Both the position numbers and the translations under genes were made by a program. DNA of 64,000 nt, from NCBI GenBank assembly GCA_029706075.1, contig JAINUG010000026.1, forward strand, positions 5,846,674-5,910,673, given 5' to 3'. This stretch comes from Aldrovandia affinis. Its lineage: Eukaryota; Chordata; Actinopteri; Notacanthiformes; Halosauridae. The notes beneath the pieces are model-generated. The model was given only the letters and a program-made list of their open reading frames with translations, did not search any database and was not told where the DNA came from. Below are positions 1-10,646 of the stretch, piece after piece. Position 1 is the first letter of the stretch, and the number at the start of each line of letters is the position of its first letter.

Positions 1-89
1 TGTTAGCTAGCTAGCTACCTATGTCAGATGTTTCCTGTCGGATGTCATTGCACACGGAACTAAGGGGGCAATGGGATGGGAGTAGTACA

Positions 90-3000
90 ATGGCGCTGCC
101 CGTACTGAGGAAATGTTGCTCCAGGCCTCCAACGTTGCTGACCCGTGTCCTTAGAACGGAGCGGGGTGTGCTGACTAGGTCCACGAACAGAAATCTGACA
201 CCTGTGGCTTCTGTCCTTTCCGCGGTTCGAGTGTTCAGTTCACAAGAGGATGGACAAGCCAACAAACAGAAACAGAATAAGGTGGTTGTATTTGGGATCC
301 CCAACCCTTTCATATGGTTCAGAACCAGAATATACTACTTCTTGATCCAGGCCTATTTCGACAAGGAATTTAATATCGACGATTTCACGGATGGAGCAAA
401 ACAGGTAGGTTCGTGCTTGGATAATGTGTTCGGATGTTATGAATTAACATAGTTCGCTAAATCGAAGCATAGCTAGCTAGTTGCCAAATAACTCACTCAT
501 AATTCAGGATCAGCTCTCTCAACCCAGATCAGAATCACAGGAGTGATTGATATGATTGAATAAATTGTAATGATAATAATAATCCATGTTGTGGGGACAT
601 TATCTATTTGTTTACTCCTAACGTTAGTTGGACAGAGGTCTCCATTTGTCCTTAGCCGACCTAATCCAGCCTACTTGGTTTACGTAGCTCAAAGTTACTA
701 TGGGCTTAGTTTTAAAGGAATAGCTCTAATGTAATCAAAGCTATTTCAAGACTGGTAGCCCTAAATCTTACCAAATAAGTCAGTATACGAACGTGTCAAC
801 CCCTGTCAGTGACTGCATTGTTTTGTTGCAGGCCTTCTCCCATGTCTCTGGACTTATTTCTCAGTGTCAATTTGAGGCTCTTGAAGGTCTGGTGGCTAAA
901 GATGTGAGTGGAGTTGTACAAGCCGTGTAACATTAATGTTATGTAGTTTACAATTCTTGTCAGTGGCTACAAATGATTTCAGTATTTTAATGACATTGGC
1001 CTTGGCAGTGAGGTAGATCACATAATATCTGCTTGGAACCTTTCTTTATGCCCCTACAGTTGATTGGCAAACTGGAGGAGAAATGTGCCCATCTTCCTGC
1101 AGGCCACCGGGAGGCGCTGTCTGCAGAACCAGAGGAAATAATGTACACCACACCAGGGGATGTGGGGATCTACTATGACGACAATGGTAAGAATAGTCCC
1201 TGAGTGAATAATGGGGTGTTGTACAGAGAAGTAATAAGAATACATAATGACAAGAACAGTTTGTTTGGCCCATCTAGGCTTGTCATTTATTGGTATAAAG
1301 AATATTCAGTACTGAATCAATACTATACATCCCTGCTTACTCCTCATTAAAAAAAATACATATAAATTACTAACCTTTTCCTTCCCAGTGTTACAGGTAT
1401 GGTGTGCAGCTGCCTGCAATGATGTCTATCGCTGTATTACTGTGCTGATCTCTTGCGTGATCTATGATTGTTCCTACCATGTATTAATGCACATCTTGTA
1501 AGTCGCTCTGGATAAGAGCGTCTGCTAAATGCTTAAAATGTAAATGTAATGTAATCAAGCCTGAACTTGAATACCCCAAGTGTTTGTGCCTCCACTTCAG
1601 GACCTGGCAAGCTGTTCCATGCATTGGCAACTCAGTGTAAAAAAATTTATTTTGATATCAGTGCGGAATTTAACTTTAACTCATTTCCACCTCTTCCAAC
1701 TCTTGTTCTGCTAACAGAACTCAACTTTAAAAAAAATATTGGTAGTTCGGTTTGTTAATCCCTTTTATGATTTTTAAAAACGTCAATTAAATCCCCCTTA
1801 GTCTCCTTTTACTAAGCTTGAGTCTTTCTTCGTAACATTTACCTTTCATACCAGGTACCAATTTTGTTGCCCCTCTTTGTACTTTTCAAGAGCTTCTATA
1901 TCTTTTTTGTAGTGTGATGCCCAGAACTGCACACAGTACTCAGTGAGGTTTGACAAAAGCATTATATAACATCAATATAACCTCAATTTATTCTCAATAT
2001 TTTCTGCTATATATCCTAGCATTCTGTTGGCCGTTTTCACTGCTATAGCACAATGCTTAGATGTGGATAGACTTTGATCAACAACAACTCCTTCAAGTTG
2101 ACAACTCCCTTGACAACTCAAGTCTTTCAGATTGAGCACATTCTACATTCTACTGAGACAAGTGCGGAAAAGAGGCACAGACGGAAGTGGTCATTTTTCA
2201 AAATAAAACACCCTGCAGACTGCGATAGTCAATAAAATGGAAATAAAATTAAAATTAAAACGTTTTTATTATTTCTGTGCGGCCCGGTACCAAATGCCTC
2301 ACGGACCGGTACCGGGCCGCGGCCCGGTGGTTGGGGACCCCTGCTCTAGAGCACGTTGCCCAACACAATCTCTTTTCTCTGTCTCTCTCACAGGTCGTAA
2401 GTTTGTCAGTATTCTGATGCGGTTCTGGTACTTAACAAGGACTAACCTGCCGGACGAATCCCTTGATGGCACGCGTGTCTTCCAGGTGTCTGTGGGTGGA
2501 AAAGGGGAAGCCGAAACCAAGAGACTGCTCACGGCCAATTATGAGTAAGTGAGACTGTAGGCCGCGCCATTGTGCTCTTTTTGCCAGTTGGAAGTTAGTT
2601 ATATGTTTGATCATGGTTGTGAGATTTTCTAAACATTGTCCCTTGACGAGGTCTCTGTATAACCACCTAATTTGTATTAACAGGTACTAATTAAACTCTC
2701 CACTGTGCAAATACTAGTTATAGGATTAATAACAAGATTGATAATGATTCTACTTACATCCTGTCACTTAAACAGCAAATGGATGACCTAAGAATGGCTA
2801 CACCCTCCAGATTTCTAAGAGTTACAGTACATTGAGCCTGAGTACCTGGAAGGAACACTTTTTTAAAGATTGAAATGTATTTTTTTGCAAAAATTGCTAT
2901 TTAACTGTTAACCACACTGGCAAGATAATGATAGACATCACACAATATTGAAAGACCTTTATGATCACAGAGGCACTTAAAATGCCAAGCTGAGAGAGAA

Positions 3001-6000
3001 TTTAGATATTCTAGTATCTGACAACTGGTAGGCTGCAAAAATATTTTTTTTGCCTAATCTGCACCTGATAATTTACACATTTGATGATGTATTGTTGTCC
3101 TTTCTTAATTCTCTCTGTTCGGCTTTATCTCAAAGCGATTTGCATATTCTGCATGTTATGCTAGTTTGAGGACGGCAACTCAAAAGTGGACAGCATCACA
3201 AATTGGGCATTAGGTAAAAATTAAATTAAAAAGTGGACAGCATATGGTATTTGTATCTGTTGTCTTAAACTCAAAAATATTGAAGAAGAGTTTCAAGGTG
3301 GAAATTTAAGAGCAGAATCTAACAAAAACACAGTATTTTATTGATATTATTGTTATGATGATGAATTATTATTTAAAAAAAGGTACCCCTCAAAGGCACA
3401 CACAGCAATACAGAAGCAGAGATGAGTGTTCTCCACAGCGCAACACCAGGTAGAGGAGCCACATCTCGCAAGCTAAGGAACCATGATTGCTGTAAATTAA
3501 CAACGTGAAGCAGGCTCTTCCGAACCTTGTTAAATTGAGTTTCCGTAATCGAAATGAATTTAATAATGGATCAGTCTGTGGATTGAAAAGTGTTCTTGAT
3601 CAGTACCGCAAGGGTGGTGGATGAATGTGAGTTTTCTACTCACTAACTGCCTTAGCATTGTCCAGGGAGGGAGGGTTTTAATCGGCGGGATTGTCTATCT
3701 CATTGCACACTAGCAACGACTGGTCAATTGGGCACCTGTAGTCTGCCTGCAGCAGCTGCGCATGTAGTGTTCTCCAATGAAGCAATGACTGTGCAGCTCA
3801 GCTGATGGACTGCTGTGTAAAAATAAGTTCTGGTAGCATGTACAGAGATGAGACAGGCTTAGAAATAAAATTCGAAATTACAAGTTGGTGGGGAAAAAGT
3901 ATGTAATTCTGGGTTAAAAATGGGTTTATTGCCTTCATCAGTGAAATGGTGTTATGTGCTGTTGGCAGTCTTATGTACCTAACTCTAAAGTGTCACCACC
4001 ACACTACGTGTCTGTCATCAGCACATAACACCATTTCACTGATGAAGGCAATATGCCAAAACATTTGAATCCTCTTAAATACAAAACTTTGAGTGCGGAT
4101 GCTTTATGAATACAGGTACTCCTCACTTAACGACCTACCTGTTTAACGACCGCGTGGACTTACGACCAGCTCTCCGACCAGTCGGTATTGTACGCTGTAC
4201 GAGAACTTTGGTCGTGGAAACGGCAGCGTGGCGTCTCAGCGTCAAGCATCTCATTTTGCATCACCCTTTCTCAGTCTCAGTCTCGTTCCCGCAGTCGGTC
4301 AGTATTCTCTACACTACCCAGTTCAGTATGCTTGAAATATCGGTAAGCGGCGGCTCCTCGCTTATCGACCAATTCGCTTAACGACCTAGTCGTAGGAACG
4401 GAACTCGGTCGTTAAGTGAGGAGTACCTGTATAGTGTTGGGAATCTGCTCCCTTTGTGGAATCAAGTCGGGACTGGCGAAGTAACACACTGGTGATCACT
4501 TTCCAATTTAAAAGGTTTTAATACAATGCACAAGGGGAGAAATCAATGAGGGTGAAACTAAATTTCATACCACAAACCTAACATTCCCCCATTTTGTATT
4601 GGTGGTGGGGTAGCATCCCAACCACCATTATTTAGATTCTGTTCATTCTCCCATTTGCAAGAGAATTGGTCAGATTGGATTAAGTCACATCATAATGCAC
4701 ATTATTGATTAAACTATGCAACTTACAGTACATACAAAGAACTAAAACAAAAGTTACAATACTAAGACCCCAAATACACTGAGATATTTCCAGATATATA
4801 TCAATTAGCCATTGGGTCACAGTCGTTGCCTTTTTAGTCGCACTATGGTAATGCGTTAGCGGAGAGGAAGCATCAGTAGCCTCCCGAGTAGAGATGAGAG
4901 CATGCTTAATTTTTACTCCAGTTTCCTTAACTAATCTCTCAATCAGTTCTATCGAATCTGCCATAAGAGCTCTCTTAGAGGAATTATTAGAGTCCAACAC
5001 CCAGCTATCGGGTGCTGGAACAGAAGTGTTAGTGGTGATATCAGGAGCGACTAGAATAGAGCCGATAATGATAGAAATACCAGTTGGGTTAACACAATAG
5101 GGTTAGGTGTTAGGATCATGCGTAGTGGAAGCAAGATGGTGAGTAGCTTGGTTAGAAAGAAGTCCTCCTTTTGCGATATAGTAATTGTTGCTAACAGTTT
5201 GTCAGCCCAATCTCGATTATTAGATTCTATAGTTATTGAAATTACGTTAGCTGTTGACCCAGTGGCTCCCACCCATCCTGCAATATCAGAGAGCAAATCC
5301 TTACATTTCCTAATTACATCACCTTTATAATTACATGGAAATCAAATGAGAGTGTCTGATTGATACACCTACTAGGGCAGGCAGAGGTTCTCCAGAGGAC
5401 AGTCTAAACTTAGGTCCACAATACAATTCTTGTACTGCGGATATGTGTGTCTGCCTGGAGACACACGACAAGACAAATGGCCCCCAGGAGCCAGAAGGGT
5501 AGACGGGGATTATTGTGCCCCATGTTGGGTCTCACCCTTGTATTTCTTTAATAAAAGTAATGTGGATCCACACTGTGAATTCCAGTCACTCGGACAGCCG
5601 ATGGGGTCGTGACCAGAACAGTGTGTCGTCCGGACCAGTTGGGATCAAATGTCTTCTGATATGTTTTCACCAGGACCTGTCTCCAGGTTCAACTATGCAA
5701 GTTTCCTCCTTGTCCTCAGCCGGGTCCGGTTCGGTTCTGTGATCATGTGAGACACACTGGGACAAGTCAGTTACATGTAATTCACCACCACCAATACACA
5801 AATCACCAGGAGTCCTCATCAGTCGACCTGTAAGCATTTTGAAGGGTGAAAGTGAATCTTGATTAGTTAGGCCCTGCTCTCATAGAGAGGAGCACCGCTG
5901 GTTGTTTCCTCACCCAGTCTTTTCCTGAAATGGAGAACAATTGCTTTGTTAGTTTATTCTTTAAAACGTTTGTCTGCTCAACCATCCGCAGGTGCCACAG

Positions 6001-8118
6001 AGGCAACTTTTCCTTCGATTGCTGCAACCTTTGCCCACTCATCTGCCTTCCTGTTACCCTCTGTATGAGGATCAGTTCCATTGGTGTGGGCCTTCACTTT
6101 CAATACTGCCACCTGTCTTGGTTTCTGTATTGCTTCATGTAGTCTCTTCACTACTCCCCCATTTTGTATTGGGGCTCCTGCGCTAGCCAGGAGTCCACAA
6201 TTAAGTTTGTGTACTGCCCACACCTCCGGGGGTCCAGGGAGTGGTGGGAGAGCTACAGGGGCACAAAGGGCAGCATAATTACTATGTGGAGCATACATGA
6301 GAGGTGTCACAGTAATATTCTTACTAGAGAGAATTTGCATAGAGGGGGAATCCCCCAGATTCAACGGGCACCATGGTTCATTTAGCATGTCTTTGCCAAT
6401 TACATTTCCTTCAACCTGTACTATAATTTTCACTCATACTTGACCAAACTGTTTCGGGACATTTAGCTCTAGTAAGAGTATACACATCAAATGCATGTAC
6501 TGTCCTATCCTACTCCAAAATGCTACATTTGGGTCCTGTCTCTGCAAATCAGGTAATTCTTTAATCATAGTTCGTAAATCCGAGGGGCTAACCCCGCATT
6601 CTAACAGGGGGCGATTCGGCGACGAGCTGCCGGAAATGCATTGATTCTCTATGAGAGTGAGCGACTTCCGGTGCTTGACCGATTGGCCGATTTATGGGCG
6701 TGGCGGCGACCCAGAAAAGTTGAAAAAGAAGGGAGAAGTAGGGGGAGGCTGGTTGAATATCTCTGTTTCATTATCTTTATATTTTAAATCTCCCTGATGC
6801 TGTTTTAACTTAATGCTACATTCAGTCAGCTCACTAGTCATCTCCTGTAGCTGTTTGTCATACTCAGATTTTAGTTTTTGCCACATCATTGCTGTGCTTT
6901 CGTAAGATAGAACAACACACATTACGGCTTCTTTCCGTTTTTTCGTACAATTCTTACGGTTACTCCACCATTCGCCCATAGCTTGAGCTACAGTTTGATC
7001 ATGTTGTGCTTTCAAAGGAAAGGGTGGGTTAGCCTTAATTACGCCACTATATCTAGGTATGATCGCTTCCATGGCAGCTTTCCTTTCCTTAACATCTCGT
7101 TCTCCATTCCTTCTCCAGCAATCGGTAACACTACAGCTAGTACAAAGTTATTATAAATACTTGTCGGTAGCTACGTCCCCGTGTGTAAGGGTTTCTAAGG
7201 GCAAGTAAAGTATGTGCTGTGTACTTTATCGTATTAATGGGAGTACAGGGGCAGTTCCTATGTGTATTACTGTTTTTTTTTTAGCCTTACTTCCTAATCT
7301 CGGGCTCATAGACTAAGGATATTCGGGTTCACAGTCCTTATGGTATTAGACCGGAACCTTGACAAGTTTATAGCAATATTTACGCTAATTCTATTATATA
7401 TTGGCTGATTATATTATATCGGCTATATCGTGTACACTATACATAACAAACATATATTATATCATATATTACATATCACATAGGCCTAACACAACAATAC
7501 AACTCATGCACATAAAGTTCAGACAAAAACCAAAATTGGGCTCGGAACACAGTTACGAGCAAACACCAGTGCACTCTCTTACTCATTCACTCGCATTGGC
7601 AAACAGCTAAGGTTTTCACAACTTCTACAACTGTCTACAACTTAATTGGCACTCGAAAGCACCCAGCAACCGCAGTGGTACTCGGAAGCACCTGCTAACA
7701 GTAACCAAAAATGCCCCAAATGTGTCCCAGTTGCCTAGCATGCCGTTCCCCAGCAGGCAATTCACATTGCAGGCAGACATCCCAAAGGCACCCATTTGGT
7801 ATATAGTTAACAATGGAATTGGTGTGACCATTTGGGCCTAACAAGGTGGGGGCTGTTGTGGACAGTGTGTGTGTAAAATGTGTACTGGAAATGAAGATAA
7901 AACAAAAACATTTAAACAGAATAAAACAATCAATGAGGGTTATACTAAATTTCATACCTCAAACCTAACAATAGTTACTGAATTTATTGGATCTATGCGA
8001 GTGGGTTGGTTATATCTGATTGTTTGTATTTGTTGGCAGGTTCCAGAGGGAGTTTACCAAGGGGGTGCCACCAGACTGGACAATCACCAGGATAGAGCAC
8101 TCAAAGCTGCTAGATTGA
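90..8118 (+). CDS. maip1: MAIP1 (C2orf47), m-AAA protease-interacting protein 1, 5 coding exons
   Basis: Coding exons: 90-404, 832-903, 1060-1186, 2394-2544, 8040-8118; every intron is GT-AG, the sum is 744 nt (247 aa plus TGA). The family is known to act in the mitochondrial matrix, binding the m-AAA protease AFG3L2 and helping sort EMRE, the calcium-uniporter regulator. The basic, Arg-rich N-terminus without acidic residues (about residues 1-40) looks like a mitochondrial presequence. The conserved core follows: GIPNPFIWFRTRIYYF near the end of exon 1, then FVSILMRFWYL in exon 4 and the terminal WTITRIEHSKLL in exon 5, all matching my memory of the human protein. Human MAIP1 is about 290 aa, so the N-terminal part is shorter here. 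An in-frame ATG at 21 would add 23 residues; I prefer 90 because it gives the better presequence. Intron 4 is 5.5 kb and swollen by mobile DNA. Confidence 0.93.
1310..1556 (+). mobile_element. L2-clade LINE, 3' end only
   Basis: In MAIP1 intron 3. The segment carries the 3' untranslated end seen in four other places in the window, including the L2 reverse-transcriptase fragment at 52545-53462. It ends with the hairpin tail GTCGCTCTGGATAAGAGC followed by ATGTAA-type repeats. The copy is strongly 5'-truncated, as usual for LINE insertions. Sense orientation is +. Confidence 0.75.
1557..2110 (-). mobile_element. CR1/Rex1-like LINE fragment, antisense
   Basis: Read on the minus strand, this stretch gives broken pieces of the C-terminal region of CR1-like LINE ORF2, such as AVKTANRMLGYI, EYCVQFWASHYKKDIEALEK, and further on a CMEQLA motif, interrupted by several stops and frameshifts. 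It is an old, dead fragment. The family assignment (CR1 versus Rex1) is uncertain. Confidence 0.6.
2160..2343. mobile_element. hAT transposon terminus (OposCharlie3-like)
   Basis: A GC-rich block rich in CGGTACCG and CGGCCCGG motifs ends in GGTTGGGGACCCCTG, a hAT-type terminal sequence. It is followed directly by CTCTAGAG (2344-2351), which fits the typical hAT target nTCTAGAn. The left end with the matching duplication was not found, so this is a one-ended fragment. It lies 50 bp before the acceptor of MAIP1 exon 4. The named family is from memory. Confidence 0.5.
2545..3927. other. MAIP1 intron 4, proximal part, no recognised feature
   Basis: AT-rich intronic sequence with a splice donor at its start. 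The short phrase AAAAGTGGACAGCAT occurs near 3182 and again near 3230. I see no coding segment, RNA gene or transposon terminus that I could defend. Confidence 0.5.
3928..4052. repeat. 34-bp perfect inverted repeat with 57-bp loop
   Basis: Positions 3928-3961 and 4019-4052 are exact reverse complements (34 of 34). The right arm reads CACTGATGAAGGCAAT and is followed by ATGCCAAAAC. That is close to the core of a hammerhead ribozyme (CTGATGA, stem II, GAAAC) as found in Penelope-like retroelements, with one G changed to A. This suggests two head-to-head tails of one retroelement, but no reverse transcriptase is nearby. Confidence 0.6.
4113..4429. mobile_element. Tigger/pogo-like MITE, 317 bp
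   Basis: Perfect 23-bp terminal inverted repeats (4113-4135 and 4407-4429) start with CAGGTACTCCTCACTTAACG. The element is flanked by TA on both sides (4111-4112 and 4430-4431), the target duplication of Tc1/mariner/pogo elements. Interior phrases such as TTAACGACC and CTTACGACC resemble pogo/Tigger MITEs. The open frame inside has no resemblance to a transposase, so the element is non-autonomous. Confidence 0.85.
4680..5296 (-). pseudogene. Retroviral envelope (TM-like) remnant
   Basis: Two minus-strand open stretches (5051-5296 and 4680-5000) lie in different frames, so a frameshift separates them. The downstream piece has a hydrophilic helical stretch followed by a strongly hydrophobic segment of about 20 residues and a short Cys-containing tail. 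This is the layout of a retroviral transmembrane subunit C-terminus. It sits between the RNase H remnant and the 3' LTR, where env is expected. The assignment rests mainly on position and the membrane segment. Confidence 0.45.
5863..6433 (-). pseudogene. Retroviral pol remnant (RNase H domain)
   Basis: On the minus strand, the frame 5978-6433 ends with a motif typical of the C-terminal half of retroviral RNase H: VKAHTNGTDPHTEGNRKADEW, containing the conserved His, the GN, and the final Asp of the active site. The adjoining frame 5863-6081 overlaps it. The reverse-transcriptase core upstream is missing or unrecognisable. An 18-base pyrimidine-rich motif inside it (6155-6172) is identical to the motif at the 3' LTR border (4585-4602). 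Confidence 0.6.
6692..7072 (-). pseudogene. Gag-like remnant of the endogenous retrovirus
   Basis: A 126-residue open frame on the minus strand, with a Lys-rich middle and a probable coiled coil (KLKSEYDKQLQEM) followed by a Pro-rich end. It precedes the RNase H remnant in retroviral order and follows the 5' LTR-like end. I do not recognise a nucleocapsid zinc knuckle, so the gag call is inferred from context. Confidence 0.4.
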
Positions 8119-9343
8119 GCGGTGGAGTGGGGTGAAAAGGACAGAGGAGGACCTGTAACAAAGACATGCACCACAGTGAAAATGGGGGAACCCTCCCCAA
8201 TGACATACTTTCTTTTGTAGCCCCAACCTGTAATCAAACCCCACTCCAGCAGTACACCAAGATTCCCCGCATGAACGGGTTGCCACAAAGCAAAATTAAA
8301 CACCTGAAAATGAGCTGAACAGTAAGGACAACAATGGAAACCATGGTGATGAAGGAGGATCCTGGTCAGACCATAAGTTTTGCACTGTAATTGGTGACAG
8401 TGGTTAAGGAATCTGAGAAAGGTTTAAAGGTCTGACTCGTGTCTATGTAATACAGGAAGCTCTGCTGTAGCCAGCTCATCTGCTGCTTCTGGGGACTGAC
8501 AAACCTGTGGTATGAACTTCAAAAGCTTGAATTGTGATGTAGAGAAAAAAAAGGGGAAGAAATCGACACACTCAAATCCCTTATTCATATTAAAATGATT
8601 GATTCCAATTGAACAACGTGGAGTCTGGTGCCAGGATTTGTCTTGTGTAGGTTGTTAGCAAATAATATATCTTTCTTAAAACCAATAAGTGGTCATCTAA
8701 GCCATTACTAGAGTGTATGTCCTTCAGTGAATGTGTTTCTGTGTGTTTTCAGGCCATGCCAGCGTGTGCTTGTGTGTATGTGCGGCCAGCATAAAGCCCT
8801 GTTTCTCCACGGAAAGGTCTGCTCAGCACCTCAGACATCAGAATGACAAGTTGTGCCCGTGTTCATTTTACACTGATTGAATGCAATAATTTATCTTTCT
8901 TTCCTATAACCATTAAAGAAAGAAATAAGGAAAATGGTTTGTTTCAGTTATTTTGTGCAAAGTCATGTGAGTCTTTTTTGAAGGACCTGTTTCAAATTAT
9001 AGTGGTGGTGCATCTATTCACTGGTGGTTTGGTGGTAGAATGTTCACTCACTATTGGAGACTGATGTTTGTTTCACAACAAACTGTTTTGTGTTAAATAG
9101 GAGAAAGCCAATAAGGAGGTTGAACACTGCATGTTGAACTTGCCATTTGGTAATATCATTTTAATTGCTTTAGTAAACATTCATCTTTGTGAAATGTAGC
9201 TAATTCATCGCTTGATAAGGGTGTCCGCTAAGCAAATTGGTATAAAACGTAATTCGAAACTTTGTTTAGAAGAAATTGCGTCTTTTTTTTTTTTTTTTTG
9301 GGGCTAAATTAACTGAATTATCTTTCTCTGCATATCACACTAT
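8119..9343. other. MAIP1 3' UTR and spacer
   Basis: Follows the MAIP1 stop codon. A possible polyadenylation signal ATTAAA lies at 8912-8917; no AATAAA was found closer. A T-run of 18 is at about 9282-9299. Nothing else recognisable. Confidence 0.4.
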
Positions 9344-10614
9344 GGGCCCTATTTTCGTGCCGGCGCTGAACGGCGTTATGCCCCCAGCGCAGGCGAATTG
9401 CCAGTTTCGTCTGTCGCAAACGGAATATTTCCCGTCTCCGCCGAGTTTGGTCATTTCGTGGGCGCAGTGAAGGCGTTTGCGCGACTATGGGTTGGGCAGC
9501 GCAATAGGGGGTGTGACAATGAAAACAGTCGGGCGCTATGCAAGTTTGGTGTCAAGTAATGAGTTTGCATTAACGTCCAACTAGACCATCTCTTAGCGCA
9601 AACGCTGTCGCTCTGTGCAATTTGGTGACTTTATTGATGCGCACATTATCTGAAATCACATGAGAATGTTTTGTGAATATTGTTAATTTCCCCCCACGTT
9701 GAGGCAAATCGTCCAATCCATGGGTAACTTGCAAGCGTAATCAATTAAGCTAAAAACGATTTCGCCACAGCTTGTGGTTATTCAATGCACGGACATGAAA
9801 GACTGAAGCCAGCAGGTCATCCATCGCTACCGTTCAGTAAGATGCACCTGTTAAATAAATATATGTTTGTATGCACATTGTTTTTCTTATGTGAAAGGGG
9901 TTTATTCTTTCCATTTGCACTACGGAAAATGGAGTACATAATTGGACGCCGAAGGCGATACTGTGAGCGATACTCTGGGTTTGGTAGCTGGTGTTGTCCA
10001 GACGGCTATCAGTTCGGCTGTACATGCAGTTTCTTCTGCATGACGAACATAAATGAAACAGGCCTAGTTGCAGTTGTGAGTTTGTTATTTATTGCTTTCC
10101 ATTTAACAATTACATTAAGTTAGAAGAAAATAAACGTTGTTTTTTAAGTTGGAAAGCTTACAAATAAGGAAAGAATAAGTAAAATAAAACACTTTCTTTT
10201 AACAATGTAGGTCTCAAAATATAAACTGAAATCATGAAAATAACAAATTAATGTGCGCCTTGTTTTCCCCCTCTGATTCGCGCGCCAACTTTTCCGCACC
10301 TCCCGCACCTTCTTTTGAGAAGCGCTCCTAGCGCAGCGCGCAAAACTGTCATCCATGTGAGGAAATTGCCAATTTGCTATTGCGTGAGTGCACTGGTATT
10401 TAAAGGGATAGAAAATAGGTGTTCTCATTGGCCATTATGAAACCAAACCCCCACCATACCCACATGTATTTTTTAGTTAATCCAACCTCTTTTACAACTG
10501 TGCCGGAGGTGCGCTATTGTCCTAAATCACGAAATTAGACACGCCCTAAAGCGACACCGTCTTTGCTTTGCGTCTGCGATACCGACACCGTCCGAATTCA
10601 CCAAAATAGGGCCC
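9344..10614. mobile_element. Harbinger-like non-autonomous DNA transposon, 1.27 kb
   Basis: Termini GGGCCCTATTTT at 9344 and its exact complement AAAATAGGGCCC ending at 10614, with TAT on both sides (9341-9343 and 10615-10617). The subterminal DNA is rich in GCGC, GCGCA and GGCG words, typical of fish PIF/Harbinger MITEs from memory. Open frames inside (for example 9785-10123) show no transposase or Myb-like motif. The exact superfamily is therefore an inference from the termini. Confidence 0.6.
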
Positions 10615-10646
10615 TATGGGTTGAATCACACAGCGCCTACCCAGAG

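Larger units (their letters stand above)
4435..7970 (-). mobile_element. Degenerate endogenous retrovirus / LTR element, minus strand
   Basis: Ends are TGTT...AACA on the + strand, flanked by the same 4 bases ATAG (4431-4434 and 7971-7974). The two ends share a diverged segment of about 45 bp in direct orientation (about 4536-4583 and 7925-7970), consistent with LTR remnants of about 149 and 118 bp. On the minus strand, retroviral-type coding remnants come in the expected order: gag-like, RNase H, then an envelope transmembrane-like piece. A purine tract borders the low-coordinate LTR (4584-4595). Reverse-transcriptase and integrase cores were not recognised, and frames are broken, so it is deleted and inactive. 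No primer binding site was found. Confidence 0.7.

Noticed and set aside
2237-2548. Open frame beginning 157 bp before MAIP1 exon 4
   Set aside because: Its first half is a hAT terminus in the intron. Only 2394-2544 is MAIP1 coding sequence, marked by the CAG acceptor and family alignment.
4106-4381. 91-codon open frame
   Set aside because: Lies wholly within the Tigger-like MITE and begins in its terminal repeat. Non-coding.
9785-10123. 112-codon open frame within the Harbinger-like element
   Set aside because: No transposase or Myb-like motif, and no homologue I recognise. Most likely a chance frame.
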